The translations under genes and the position numbers were made by a program. From assembly GCF_042656585.1 (NCBI RefSeq), contig NZ_JBHSPG010000004.1: 64,000 nt of DNA. One strand, 5' to 3'. The notes below the pieces were generated by a model, which saw only the letters and a program-made list of their open reading frames with translations, was not told the origin of the DNA and did no database searches. Positions 1 through 8,439 of the stretch are shown here, in pieces. Position 1 is the stretch's first letter, and the number at the start of each line of letters is the position of its first letter. Source of the stretch: Thalassorhabdus alkalitolerans. Lineage in GTDB: Bacteria; Bacillota; Bacilli; Bacillales; Marinococcaceae.

Positions 1-81
1 AATTTTATGAAACCGCCGTATACGGAACCGTACGTACGGTGGTGTGAGAGGACGGAGGTTAGTCACCTCCTCCTACTCGAT
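1..81 (+). mobile_element. Group II intron, 3' end (domains V and VI)
   Basis: The window opens inside a group II intron. Positions 12-43 fold as domain V: a 9-bp outer helix (12-20 with 35-43), a two-base CG bulge at 33-34, and an inner 4-bp helix capped by a GAAC tetraloop at 25-28. Positions 54-70 form the domain VI hairpin (GGAGGT with ACCTCC), followed by CCTACTCGAT, where A75 is the likely bulged branch point and the intron should end near 81. The intron-encoded reverse transcriptase would lie upstream, outside the window. Domain geometry is read from the sequence; the exact splice junction is inferred. Confidence 0.85.
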
Positions 82-371
82 TCCTATTTATAAGTAAACA
101 GGTTTCATACTATGATTTTTTGCTAGAATAAAAGCATACAAAAATCCGAAGTTCAATTTGTAAACAATTCCAAAGGAATATTTCTTTCTTGTCAGGAAAG
201 AGTGAGGAATATATTAGGGTAACCTACTTGTAATAAGGAAGGATGTTAGTGGGATGGTATCCCTTAAACATTCTTTCATTTCTGTTTTGAGTTAAAAAAA
301 GCAATGTGGCTATAAACGAGCAGTGAATACACGTACACAAAGAACCTATCAGGCAGGGAGAGGTTTAACGA
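82..371. other. Non-coding spacer after the intron
   Basis: About 290 bases between the intron end and yqjA. There is no supported reading frame. A small dyad GGGATGGTATCCC lies at about 252-264 and the stretch just upstream of yqjA is A/T rich, but no convincing promoter was identified. Confidence 0.5.
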
Positions 372-1394
372 ATGTTTAAAATTGGATACCGCACGCTCAA
401 AACCGCTATTGGAGCCGGCTTAGCAATATTAATAGCCCAGACTTTACAATTAGACTTTTATGCCTCGGCAGGTATTATAGCGATCTTGTGTATAACAGTT
501 ACCAGAAGAGACTCATTGCGTTCCTCGTGGGAGCGTATTTTAGCAAGTCTCATTGGTCTGCTTTATGCTACTGTTATTTTTGAACTGGCTGGGTACCACT
601 TTCTATCAATAACCATTCTCCTTTTACTATTCATTCCTACCGTGGTAGCTATAAAGGCAAAAAAAGGAGTGGCGACCAGCGCGGTAATCATGTTTCACCT
701 CTATACATTGGGCGAGGTTTCAGCCGGTATCCTGATAAATGAAGTACTTTTGATAGTCATAGGGGTAGGTGTGGCATTACTCATGAATTGGTACATGCCT
801 AGTGCGGAAAATGAACTGGTGTGGGATCAAGTTTACATAGAGGAAGCTTTTCAGACGATTTGGAAAGAGTTTGCACGCTATCTTAAAGAGGGCGATACAG
901 GGTGGACCGGAAAAGAATTCACAGAGGCATCCAACACTATTTCACACGGAAAAGGGAAGGCATTAATCAATATTGATAATCATTTTTTGCGGGAAGATGA
1001 CTACTTTTATCATTACTTCAAGATGAGAGAAAAGCAGCTTGAAATCCTGGAGAGGATCCTTCCGTTCATTTCTACTCTGGATGACACAGTGATTCAAGGA
1101 GAGAAAATAGCAGATTTTATGAATGAATTAAGCGGGGCCGTGTATGCAGGGAATACAGCAAATTATTTTCTTACGCAATTAGATGATCTGCGGGAAGAAC
1201 TCCAGGCAATGGATCTTCCAGAAACGAGGCAGGAGTTTGAAATTCGGTCTTCCTTATTTTATATCCTCCATGAACTAGAGCAGTATTTGCTTATGAAGAA
1301 GATGTTTAAAGCTGATCTTAGAAGAACTCAAACGGTATCTGTTAAAAAACGGTATAAGGTAAAAAGGCGGGGAGAAAATAAGAAAGAGGAATAA
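372..1394 (+). CDS. yqjA: Aromatic acid exporter family membrane protein, YqjA-like
   Basis: Predicted integral membrane protein of 340 residues. The first 145 residues form about four to six hydrophobic helices (for example 9-24, 52-70, 74-88, 122-138), as in the ArAE/DUF939 family; the remaining 195 residues are a charged cytoplasmic helical domain ending in a Lys/Arg-rich tail. Family members are thought to export aromatic acids, but the substrate of the Bacillus proteins is not established. GAGAGG lies just before the ATG. The gene heads a co-oriented run (transpeptidase, epimerase, YqjE peptidase, Pol IV) that resembles the yqjA to yqjH region of B. subtilis, which supports the symbol. 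Confidence 0.8.
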   Translation: MFKIGYRTLKTAIGAGLAILIAQTLQLDFYASAGIIAILCITVTRRDSLRSSWERILASLIGLLYATVIFELAGYHFLSITILLLLFIPTVVAIKAKKGVATSAVIMFHLYTLGEVSAGILINEVLLIVIGVGVALLMNWYMPSAENELVWDQVYIEEAFQTIWKEFARYLKEGDTGWTGKEFTEASNTISHGKGKALINIDNHFLREDDYFYHYFKMREKQLEILERILPFISTLDDTVIQGEKIADFMNELSGAVYAGNTANYFLTQLDDLREELQAMDLPETRQEFEIRSSLFYILHELEQYLLMKKMFKADLRRTQTVSVKKRYKVKRRGENKKEE

Positions 1395-1412
1395 GTAAAG
1401 GCGGAGATGATA

Positions 1413-1925
1413 ATGGTTTTCTTTTCCTTCTTTTTTAAAGTGATTATGGCAGTATCTCTTCTTTGGCCCCTTGCTTCAGAGCCTGATGTTGGAGATCCTT
1501 ATATTATTATAAATACCTCTGTGAATGAACTGGCTTACTTTCATGCAGGCGAAAAACAAGTGGAATACCGGATCGCTTCAGGAAAAGAGCCTGGTCTGAC
1601 ACCAGAGGGGGAATTTACGGTTGTAGTAAAAGCTGAGAATCCTTATTTTCGCAAGCTTGATATTCCCGGAGGGTCACCGGATAATCCATTAGGAACCAAA
1701 TGGATAGGCTTTGACGCCCATGCGACTGATGGCAGAATCTATGGAATTCACGGCACAAACCAGCCTCATTTAATTGGTGAATATGTTTCCAATGGGTGTG
1801 TCCGCCTCATGAATGATGATGTTGACCATCTGTTTACCAAGGTTCCCGTAGGCACGAAAATCTGGATAGGGCAAAGTTCAAAGACCCTGGAGGAAATAGC
1901 GAAAGAAATAGGAGTTATTTTATAA
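1413..1925 (+). CDS. Exported L,D-transpeptidase (YkuD domain)
   Basis: A cell-wall enzyme that would form or modify peptide cross-links in peptidoglycan with a catalytic cysteine. The N-terminal 20 residues are strongly hydrophobic (signal peptide or anchor). The YkuD domain fills the rest, with the catalytic signature HGT followed by SNGCVRL near residues 115-133; the Cys is the nucleophile. An ATG at 1407 is in frame, but it touches the GGCGGAG ribosome site, so the ATG at 1413 is preferred (170 residues). There is no LysM domain. It lies 18 bases after yqjA and is probably co-transcribed; a strong terminator follows. Confidence 0.85.
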   Translation: MVFFSFFFKVIMAVSLLWPLASEPDVGDPYIIINTSVNELAYFHAGEKQVEYRIASGKEPGLTPEGEFTVVVKAENPYFRKLDIPGGSPDNPLGTKWIGFDAHATDGRIYGIHGTNQPHLIGEYVSNGCVRLMNDDVDHLFTKVPVGTKIWIGQSSKTLEEIAKEIGVIL

Positions 1926-1973
1926 AAAAATCAAAGTGTAAACAAAGAATGAACTGTCGGGGAAAATAAAAAA

Positions 1974-2005
1974 GGACCGAAGCGGAAGCTTCGGTCCGAG
2001 TTTTG
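1974..2005. terminator. Bidirectional terminator between the transpeptidase gene and prli42
   Basis: A perfect 10-bp stem (GGACCGAAGC with GCTTCGGTCC, GGAA loop) is flanked by an A-rich left side and a T-rich right side, so it can end transcription from both converging genes. Confidence 0.9.
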
Positions 2006-2012
2006 ATTCTTT

Positions 2013-2105
2013 TTATAAAAAGGTAGCCGCGCCTGTTAACAAACTTCCTACGACGAGAGTTATGATCATAATATATATAATGACTTTCTGAAACTTTCTT
2101 GGCAT
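2013..2105 (-). CDS. prli42: Prli42-like stressosome membrane miniprotein
   Basis: A 30-residue protein: a short basic head (MPRKFQK) followed by one transmembrane helix ending in a Phe-Leu tail. This is the layout of Prli42, which in Listeria anchors the stressosome (RsbR/RsbS/RsbT) to the membrane and feeds SigB activation; conservation of that role here is inferred from family knowledge. GGAGG sits 6 bases before the ATG on the minus strand and deciding evidence for the start is strong, since the longer upstream frame has no ribosome site. The gene is convergent with the transpeptidase gene and divergent from the epimerase gene. Confidence 0.8.
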   Translation of the reverse strand: MPRKFQKVIIYIMIITLVVGSLLTGAATFL

Positions 2106-2264
2106 TTCAATTCCTCCATCATTATTCAATCTAAGTCTTATTTTACGAGGAATTAAAGAAAGTCTCAAGCCTGCATGCCAAAAAAAGAGGGATTTTTTTA
2201 TGGAAAGAAGAAGAGAAAGTGTATAAGCCATATTGTTATGGGTATAGCCAAAGGGGTGTGTAAA

Positions 2265-2675
2265 ATGAAAGAAAAACCAACAAAAATCGACCATATTGGA
2301 ATTGCAGTTATGTCTATTGAAGATCACCTGCCGTTTTATACGGAGACTCTCCGTCTTCCCTTATTAAAAATAGAGGAAGTATCTTCACAAAAAGTAAAGG
2401 TAGCTTTCCTGGAAATAGGAGAGTCTAAGATAGAACTGCTTGAGCCTTTATCAAATGATAGTCCGGTAGCTGGATTTATTAATAAAAAAGGGGAAGGGAT
2501 TCATCATGTTGCTCTAGGTGTCAAGGATATCGAAACGAGGCTCCAAGAAATAAAGGAAGATGGAGTTAAAGCTATAAATAACACTCCTGTACCTGGGGCC
2601 GGAGGGGCCGAGGTAGCTTTTCTACACCCTAAGTCGACCGGCAGTGTTCTTTATGAGCTATGTGAAAAGAAATAA
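2265..2675 (+). CDS. mce: Methylmalonyl-CoA epimerase-like VOC protein
   Basis: A 136-residue vicinal-oxygen-chelate fold protein. Metal ligands are visible as the opening IDHIGIAV (His), the GIHHVALGV strand (His) and the ELLEP and YELCE acidic positions, matching methylmalonyl-CoA epimerase, which interconverts the (R) and (S) forms of methylmalonyl-CoA. An upstream in-frame ATG at 2175 would add 30 unconserved residues; AAGGGGTG before 2265 decides the start. This corresponds to yqjC of B. subtilis, at the same place relative to yqjE. No mutase or carboxylase gene is in the window, so the pathway cannot be confirmed; a lactoylglutathione-lyase-type activity is the main alternative. Confidence 0.8.
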   Translation: MKEKPTKIDHIGIAVMSIEDHLPFYTETLRLPLLKIEEVSSQKVKVAFLEIGESKIELLEPLSNDSPVAGFINKKGEGIHHVALGVKDIETRLQEIKEDGVKAINNTPVPGAGGAEVAFLHPKSTGSVLYELCEKK

Positions 2676-2709
2676 GGCTGCTGCATTTGTTGTTAGGAGG
2701 ACACAGTAA

Positions 2710-3828
2710 ATGATTAACGAAAAACGCTTATTAAATGAATTTCTGGAACTAGTAAAAGTGGACTCAGAAACCAAGCATGAAAGAGCGATTTGCGATATAT
2801 TAAAAGGGAAATTTATAGCTCTGGGCCTTGATGTGGTAGAAGACAATGCGGCCGAAACCACTGAGCATGAAGCCGGCAATTTAATATGTACCATGCAAGG
2901 GAATAAGGAAGGAGCGGACCCAATTTTCTTTACGTCCCATATGGATACTGTAATCCCCGGAAAAGGTATTAAGCCCAGTGTGGAAGACGGTCATGTCGTC
3001 ACTGACGGGACGACAATCCTTGGAGCTGACGATAAAGCAGGGATAGCTGCCATGCTAGAAGGCATTCGGACCATTCAGGAGCAAAAGATTGAGCATGGAC
3101 CTTTGCAGTTTGTAATTACTGTTGGAGAAGAATCCGGCCTCATTGGAGCCAAAGCGTTAAATCCTGAAATGCTGAATGCTAAGTACGGATTTGCCATGGA
3201 TAGCGGAGGGGATGTAGGCAACATTATTATATCTGCACCCAACCAGGCAACCTTGGAAGTAACAGTGAATGGAAAGACGGCTCATGCAGGAGTGGCACCT
3301 GAAAAAGGAATTTCTGCCATTACCGTAGCTGCAAAATCAGTGGCCAAAATGCCTCTTGGGAGAATAGATGAAGAAACGACGGCCAATATTGGTCGATTTG
3401 AAGGCGGCCAAAAAACAAATATAGTGACTGACAAAGCATATATATTAGCGGAAGCACGTTCCTTAGATAGAAAAAAACTTGACGTCCAAGTAGAAAAAAT
3501 GAAAAAAGCTTTTGAAGATACGGCAAGAGAGATGGGAGCTTCTGCAGATGTAAATGTAAGGTACGCCTATCCTGGTTATAAGTTTGATATAGGGGACAGC
3601 GTGGTTCAAGTGGCCATGAATGCAGTGCGGAGGTCAGGGCTTACACCGTCTTTAAAGACAAGCGGCGGGGGAAGCGATGCCAATATCTTTTCAGGGTACG
3701 GAATACCAACGGTCAATTTTGCCGTAGGTTATCTGGACATTCATACTCCCCAAGAAAGGATGCCAATCTCTGAATTGAATAAAATTACCCAGCTTATGGT
3801 TTCTGTGGTGGAAGAAGTATCTTCTTAA
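2710..3828 (+). CDS. yqjE: M20 family metallopeptidase, tripeptidase T-like (YqjE)
   Basis: A 372-residue cytoplasmic zinc-dependent exopeptidase of the M20/PepT type, expected to trim small peptides. Di-zinc ligands are visible: SHMDTV (residues about 75-80), GADDKAG (about 105), GEESG (about 140, catalytic Glu), the Asp at MDSGG and the terminal His in YLDIHTP. The dimerisation domain lies at roughly 180-290. AGGAGG precedes the ATG by 9 bases. The gene follows the epimerase gene by 34 bases as in B. subtilis (yqjC and yqjE, without an intervening yqjD), so co-transcription is likely. Confidence 0.88.
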   Translation: MINEKRLLNEFLELVKVDSETKHERAICDILKGKFIALGLDVVEDNAAETTEHEAGNLICTMQGNKEGADPIFFTSHMDTVIPGKGIKPSVEDGHVVTDGTTILGADDKAGIAAMLEGIRTIQEQKIEHGPLQFVITVGEESGLIGAKALNPEMLNAKYGFAMDSGGDVGNIIISAPNQATLEVTVNGKTAHAGVAPEKGISAITVAAKSVAKMPLGRIDEETTANIGRFEGGQKTNIVTDKAYILAEARSLDRKKLDVQVEKMKKAFEDTAREMGASADVNVRYAYPGYKFDIGDSVVQVAMNAVRRSGLTPSLKTSGGGSDANIFSGYGIPTVNFAVGYLDIHTPQERMPISELNKITQLMVSVVEEVSS

Positions 3829-3872
3829 AGAAAGGGCTTTGTTAAAGAAGAAGGTTGATTTTTATAAGTAAC

Positions 3873-4064
3873 TTAATGAATGTGCTGTTCAGCGTTGCCA
3901 TATTCCATCGATTCAAGAATTAACTCTTCTGAAAAACCAACAATTTCCGATAATTCCGGGATTGTTGGTTTTTTCTCGTGCAGATCCTTGTAAAGGGTGT
4001 TACATCTCACAATTTGTGTCAAAATATCCTTATAAGTGATTGATAGGATTAGATCTTCGCTCAT
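3873..4064 (-). CDS. Small protein resembling sigma-70 region 3
   Basis: A 63-residue protein on the strand opposite its neighbours, with a strong ribosome site (AGGAGGGTGC) before the ATG at 4064, so it is probably a real gene. Residues 30-55 (KKPTIPELSEIVGFSEELIL) strongly resemble sigma region 3 of SigB/SigF-type factors, which has the pattern PTI.E.A..LG.s.EEv. There is no region 2 or region 4, so it is not a sigma factor itself. It could bind core polymerase or an anti-sigma factor, or be a decayed sigma fragment. The intact start signals argue against decay. Function unknown. Confidence 0.65.
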   Translation of the reverse strand: MSEDLILSITYKDILTQIVRCNTLYKDLHEKKPTIPELSEIVGFSEELILESMEYGNAEQHIH

Positions 4065-4191
4065 AATGCACCCTCCTGTTCATTTCATTACTTATATGAT
4101 ATCATAATGTGTTTATTATGATTCCGTATTATATTTTCTTATTGTGGGTGTCATACATACCTATGGGAACCTTGGCAAAGGAGGTTTTCTT

Positions 4192-5475
4192 ATGAAAGCA
4201 AGAAAAGGAAGAGTGGTTTTTCATATAGACATGAACAGTTTTTATGCTTCAGTTGAGGCTGTACATGATCCTTCTCTCAGAGGAAAGCCTCTTGCTATTG
4301 CAGGAAATCCAGAGGAAAGAAAAGGTATTGTCGTAACCTCCAGCTATGAGGCTAGAGCTAAGGGGGTAAAAACAACAATGCAAGTATGGGAAGCATTAAG
4401 AAAGTGTCCAGAATTAATTATTCGTCCTCCTAACTTCCAGCGCTACCGGGCAGCCTCTTTAGAAATGTTCAGGCTGCTTGAAGAATACTCTCCTCTCGTT
4501 GAACCTGTGTCCATAGATGAAGGGTATATGGATATGACAGATGTATTCAGGAATGGGGCAGGGGCAGAGATTGCCGGAGAGCTTCAGGAAAAGATGAAGA
4601 GAGACCTGGGACTTCCTTGCAGTATTGGGATCGCTCCCAATAAATTTTTAGCAAAAATGGCCAGCGATATGAAAAAGCCTATGGGAATTACAATATTACG
4701 TAAAAGAGAGCTTGATACCAAGCTATGGCCACTTGCCATTGGAGAAATGCACGGAGTAGGGGAAAAAACAGCAGAAAAGATGAAATCACTTTCCATTGAA
4801 ACCATTGGAGATTTGGCCGGCAGTGATATGCAGATGATTGAAGGCGTCTTTGGGGTACGTGGAAGAAAGCTTCATGAAAGAGCAAACGGTCATGATCTAC
4901 GTGAAGTAGACCCTGAATCAGTCAATGTTTTTAAAAGCATTGGGAATTCCGTTACACTTCCTTCTGATACTAGAAACGATGAGAAGATAGCTTCTACTTT
5001 AAAGTCATTGTCTGCTTCTGTAGCCAGACGAATGAAGAAAAAGGAAGTCTGTTCTTCAAATATCCAAATAACGATCCGCTACAAAAACCGCAAAACGATT
5101 ACTCGGAGTAGGCAACTGACGAATCCTCTTACAGAAGAAGAGGAGATCTTTAAGGAAGCCTATTTTCTTTTCAATAAATATTGGAACGAAGAGCCTGTCC
5201 GCCTTCTTGGCATTACCTCTTTAGATGTTACGCCGCTCAAAGAAGCGTACAAACAACTGGATTTGTTTACTTATAAGGAAGAGGAAAAACAAGCAAAGCT
5301 TTCTGAAACAATGGAGAAGCTAAAAGGTCAGTTCGGGGAAGAAATTTTTAATATAAAAAAGACAAAAACTCAAAAAGAAGAAAAGAAAGATGTCCGAAAA
5401 GGAACAAGCCTTGATAAAGATTTTTTATTTGAATATTGGGGACAAAAAAGGAAGCATAGTCAGGATCACGACTAA
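4192..5475 (+). CDS. dinB: DNA polymerase IV (Y-family translesion polymerase)
   Basis: A 427-residue Y-family polymerase that copies past damaged bases. The catalytic acidic residues are in FHIDMNSFYASVE (residues 9-21) and SIDEGYMDMTD (about 104-114); the helix-hairpin-helix thumb is around MHGVGEKTAEKM, and the little-finger domain spans roughly 235-350. QLDLF near residue 360 is a sliding-clamp binding motif, followed by a lysine-rich tail. The ATG at 4192, 7 bases after GGAGG, is the start; an upstream ATG at 4144 lacks a ribosome site. It is the equivalent of B. subtilis yqjH in the same neighbourhood. Confidence 0.93.
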   Translation: MKARKGRVVFHIDMNSFYASVEAVHDPSLRGKPLAIAGNPEERKGIVVTSSYEARAKGVKTTMQVWEALRKCPELIIRPPNFQRYRAASLEMFRLLEEYSPLVEPVSIDEGYMDMTDVFRNGAGAEIAGELQEKMKRDLGLPCSIGIAPNKFLAKMASDMKKPMGITILRKRELDTKLWPLAIGEMHGVGEKTAEKMKSLSIETIGDLAGSDMQMIEGVFGVRGRKLHERANGHDLREVDPESVNVFKSIGNSVTLPSDTRNDEKIASTLKSLSASVARRMKKKEVCSSNIQITIRYKNRKTITRSRQLTNPLTEEEEIFKEAYFLFNKYWNEEPVRLLGITSLDVTPLKEAYKQLDLFTYKEEEKQAKLSETMEKLKGQFGEEIFNIKKTKTQKEEKKDVRKGTSLDKDFLFEYWGQKRKHSQDHD

Positions 5476-5486
5476 GCTTCTTTTTT
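5451..5486 (+). terminator. Terminator of dinB
   Basis: GAAGC-A-TAGTC pairs with GACTA-A-GCTTC and is followed by six T residues. The hairpin includes the last codons and stop of dinB. Confidence 0.85.
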
Positions 5487-5526
5487 ATGCTGCAAATTGC
5501 TTCTTATCATACGTATAATTCCCCGT

Positions 5527-5553
5527 TAAGAATACAGCAGTAAATGCCGATAA
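5527..5553 (+). promoter_or_regulatory. SigD-type promoter upstream of ylqG
   Basis: TAAG at 5527-5530 and GCCGATAA at 5546-5553 are separated by 15 bases, each one base off the SigD consensus (TAAA and GCCGATAT). It lies 33 bases before the ylqG start, which places the following flagellar-type genes in the SigD regulon by inference. Confidence 0.75.
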
Positions 5554-5586
5554 AGAGTATAAGAAGATTGAATCGGAGTGATGAAA

Positions 5587-8085
5587 ATGGATGTAGGCCA
5601 TATTTCCGGAGCTCATGTCTCGACCCAGAGAGAAGCAGCACATTCTGTTCAAAAAGGCGAGGTGCACCGCGCGGTTGTTACAGAAAGGCTCTCCCATAAC
5701 GAAGCTGTTGTTCACATGAAGGGACAGGAAGTACGAGTACAATTTGAAGTCACTCTCCCTAAGCATGATCGTGTCACAGTAGAAGTGGCAGGACGAGCGG
5801 ATGAAGGACAAGGCAAAATTCTCGTGAAAGCTCTCCCTGATGAAACGGGCAGACAAAGCCAAAGAGATACTGGAACAAGAGCAGATGAAGTGTTAAAACG
5901 ACTAGGTGCCGGGCAGCCTGTATCAAAAGAAGTACGGCAAAGTGCACAATTGCTTTTAGATAAAGGAGTGCCCCTGACTAAAGAGACTGTCAAGGCCCTC
6001 AGGCAGTTTTTTGATGAGGGGGCAGGAAGCAGTCTTAAGAGGATTCAGACTGTGAAGGCTCTCGCAGGTAAACATTTAGAAGTAACAAGGCCGCAACTGC
6101 AGGCTGTACATGAAGCCCTTCACGGAAGGCCTTTGCAAGAAACCTTACAGCAGATTTCGGCGAAAAGCAAAAGGATCAATGAGATGGGTCAGCGATTAAC
6201 AGTACAGGAAGAACAAGCAGTGACACGAGCCTTACAAAGGTGGATAAGTCAACAAAATCAGCAAACAACGGCTCAAACTTCCTTGAATGAAACGCTTCAG
6301 GAAGTACGAAACAGAACAGCTCAGCTGTCAAACGTGCAAGAAACGATAGGTATAGTCAGAAATCAGCTTCTTACCCACCCGGAAATTAGTGAAACGAGTG
6401 CAAAACAGCTTGAAAAGGTGTTAAAGCAAGCTGACTATCTCCAACAGACAGGAAGAGAGCGGTTACTACAAGCTTTTAGTCAGACCGAAGAGGGGGAGTC
6501 AGGCAGCACCGGCCAGTTTACAGAACTTCTAAAAAAAGGTACTGACCTGACGAGTATGAGAAACGAGGCAGTGAGCATTTTACCACCCGGGAACAAGAGG
6601 CAGGCACTTGCGGTTGAACGGGGCATCAATCAGGCGATTCAATTAGAAAATGCCGGAAGTCAAAGAATTGGTCAAGTACTTCAAAGCATGGTAAGCGCAG
6701 GGCCGATAGAGGAAGTATTACAACAGGCTCACAAGCAGCTTGGAAAAGAACCTGATTTTAGAAAAGCTGCAGATTATATCAGGCATGAGGCAGGGAATCA
6801 CCCTGAGCTTTCAGATAAGCAGCAAACCCAATTGACAGATGGGGTTCAACGAGCCATTAACAAAGCCGATAATGGCATGGAAATGGCAGCAAGGCAGGAG
6901 GTAGCAGCTCTTCTTCTGCAAATGAAAGAACAGGTTCTTGAGCACAGAACAAACGACACTACCGGTCTTTTAGGCCAAAATCAAAGCAGGCTTCTGTTGG
7001 AGACGAAAATAACAGAGAAATTAGCCGCATTAACAGGAGAGTTTCAAGGAATCAAAAGAGACGTTACAAAGAAACTGGACCAGGCCCATCACCTAATGGA
7101 GGAAAGAAGGACTGCTCCACAGGCCAGGCAGCTTCTTGAAACGACCATAAAAAGCCTGGACAAAACTATCTTAAGAAGTGAGATGACGCTATTTACGGAT
7201 ATGAAAACAGAAAGAAGCCTGCTGCAAGCAAGCAGTCAGCTGGCAGAAGCTTCTAAATTTCTTCAAAAAAATATGCTTTCTGAAGCAAGACAGATTGTCC
7301 GACAGGTTCAGTCATTAATTGAAAGACTTCAATTTCATCCATCGGAGCAAAAGTTGAAGCACTTTACTGCCAGTGGAAAGGAACAGGGAGAACGACTTAC
7401 CTCTACTCAGAGACAAGCCTCTCCTGCCGATGCCTACAGGCCTTCTTCGTTACAAGAGGGATCAGCCCGTCAAGTCTTTGATTATTTAAGAAGTATTGGT
7501 TTTAACAGAGAAGCAGAAATAAGCCAGAGCCTGGCTGGGAACCGAAGTCCTATAGGAGATGAAAATGTAAAGCACAAGCTGATGCAGTTAGCGAGAAATG
7601 AAGAAGAAGGGAGCCGGCTGCAGCAGCAGGCAGCCCAAGGGGTGAACCATATTACCGGACAACAGCTGTTAAGTAAGCCAGACCCTGGAAGCCCTATTCA
7701 AACTATGTTTTTTTCGCTTCCTTATCTCTTAAAGGGAAAGGTCAAGAATTTACAGGTTTATGTTAACTCAAGGGACGAGAGAGGGACGTTAGACTGGGAA
7801 AATTGCAGCCTTTATTTTTTAATTGAAACAAAAAAATTAGGAGAGGTCGGCATCTCTGTACAGGCGAGTGAAAGGAATCTGCAGGTCACACTAAAAAATG
7901 ATCAGCAAAATTTAAAAAGCAGTATGGAACCACTTATTAAAAAGACTGAGAACGCTCTGACTGAATTAGGCTACCGTGTAGCAGGCATTCATTTTAAGGC
8001 GTTTACTGAAAAAGAAACAAAAGAAGAAGACCAGAGCGATTCCATGCCCGTTTTTACAGAGAAAGGATTTGACTATAAAATATGA
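5587..8085 (+). CDS. ylqG: FliK-like hook-length control family protein (YlqG-like)
   Basis: An 832-residue protein with very many Gln and Lys and few hydrophobic residues over positions 120-680, consistent with a long helical rod. The last 130 residues resemble the flagellar hook-length control C-terminal domain of FliK, with the LPYLLKGKVKNLQVYV strand and a QVTLKND segment. FliK measures hook length and triggers the FlhB export switch. Position next to an FlhB-tail protein matches ylqG-ylqH of B. subtilis. The start is uncertain among GTG 5578, ATG 5581 and ATG 5587; spacing from CGGAG favours 5587. Its stop overlaps ylqH (ATGA). Whether it works in flagellar export is inferred. Confidence 0.75.
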   Translation: MDVGHISGAHVSTQREAAHSVQKGEVHRAVVTERLSHNEAVVHMKGQEVRVQFEVTLPKHDRVTVEVAGRADEGQGKILVKALPDETGRQSQRDTGTRADEVLKRLGAGQPVSKEVRQSAQLLLDKGVPLTKETVKALRQFFDEGAGSSLKRIQTVKALAGKHLEVTRPQLQAVHEALHGRPLQETLQQISAKSKRINEMGQRLTVQEEQAVTRALQRWISQQNQQTTAQTSLNETLQEVRNRTAQLSNVQETIGIVRNQLLTHPEISETSAKQLEKVLKQADYLQQTGRERLLQAFSQTEEGESGSTGQFTELLKKGTDLTSMRNEAVSILPPGNKRQALAVERGINQAIQLENAGSQRIGQVLQSMVSAGPIEEVLQQAHKQLGKEPDFRKAADYIRHEAGNHPELSDKQQTQLTDGVQRAINKADNGMEMAARQEVAALLLQMKEQVLEHRTNDTTGLLGQNQSRLLLETKITEKLAALTGEFQGIKRDVTKKLDQAHHLMEERRTAPQARQLLETTIKSLDKTILRSEMTLFTDMKTERSLLQASSQLAEASKFLQKNMLSEARQIVRQVQSLIERLQFHPSEQKLKHFTASGKEQGERLTSTQRQASPADAYRPSSLQEGSARQVFDYLRSIGFNREAEISQSLAGNRSPIGDENVKHKLMQLARNEEEGSRLQQQAAQGVNHITGQQLLSKPDPGSPIQTMFFSLPYLLKGKVKNLQVYVNSRDERGTLDWENCSLYFLIETKKLGEVGISVQASERNLQVTLKNDQQNLKSSMEPLIKKTENALTELGYRVAGIHFKAFTEKETKEEDQSDSMPVFTEKGFDYKI

Positions 8086-8381
8086 TCGTTTCTGCTTATT
8101 ACAATCACAAACAGAGAAAAGAAAAAAATGGCCGGACAGCAGCGGTTATTCGTTATGACGAAGAAGAGAACCTGGTGCCTAAGGTAGTTGCTCAAGGGAA
8201 AGGACAGGTTGCCCAGCAGATTATGGCTCTGGCCAAGGAAAATAACATACATATGCAGGAAGACCCTTTGCTGGTAGAAAACCTTTTGGATATGGATCTG
8301 GGTGAAAATGTACCTCCTCAGCTTTATTCGGTTATAGCAGAAATATTACTGCTTATTGAAGAAATGGAAAACAGCTATTAA
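8082..8381 (+). CDS. ylqH: FlhB C-terminal-like export switch protein (YlqH/FlhX)
   Basis: A 99-residue protein matching the cytoplasmic tail of FlhB/YscU after the autocleavage site: AAVIRYDEEENLVPKVVAQG, then AKENNIHMQEDPLLVENLL and the PPQLYSVIAEIL helix. The NPTH cleavage motif is absent; the corresponding stretch reads NHKQ, so self-cleavage is not expected. Such FlhX proteins can stand in for the FlhB tail in flagellar export-specificity switching. The start codon overlaps the ylqG stop, so the two are translationally coupled. Confidence 0.85.
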   Translation: MIVSAYYNHKQRKEKNGRTAAVIRYDEEENLVPKVVAQGKGQVAQQIMALAKENNIHMQEDPLLVENLLDMDLGENVPPQLYSVIAEILLLIEEMENSY

Positions 8382-8404
8382 AAGAAATGATTAACAGACG
8401 ATAA
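8379..8404 (+). promoter_or_regulatory. SigD-type promoter upstream of fliS
   Basis: TAAA at 8379-8382 and GACGATAA at 8397-8404 are 14 bases apart, close to the SigD consensus. It starts at the ylqH stop codon and lies 35 bases before fliS, suggesting extra transcription of fliS and the flagellin gene. Confidence 0.75.
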
Positions 8405-8439
8405 TACAAGCGAGACTGCTTTCGGAGGTGTTTGAATTA

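Noticed and set aside
5712..5993. Minus-strand 93-codon frame within ylqG
   Set aside because: Antisense shadow of a clearly coding region; no ribosome site.
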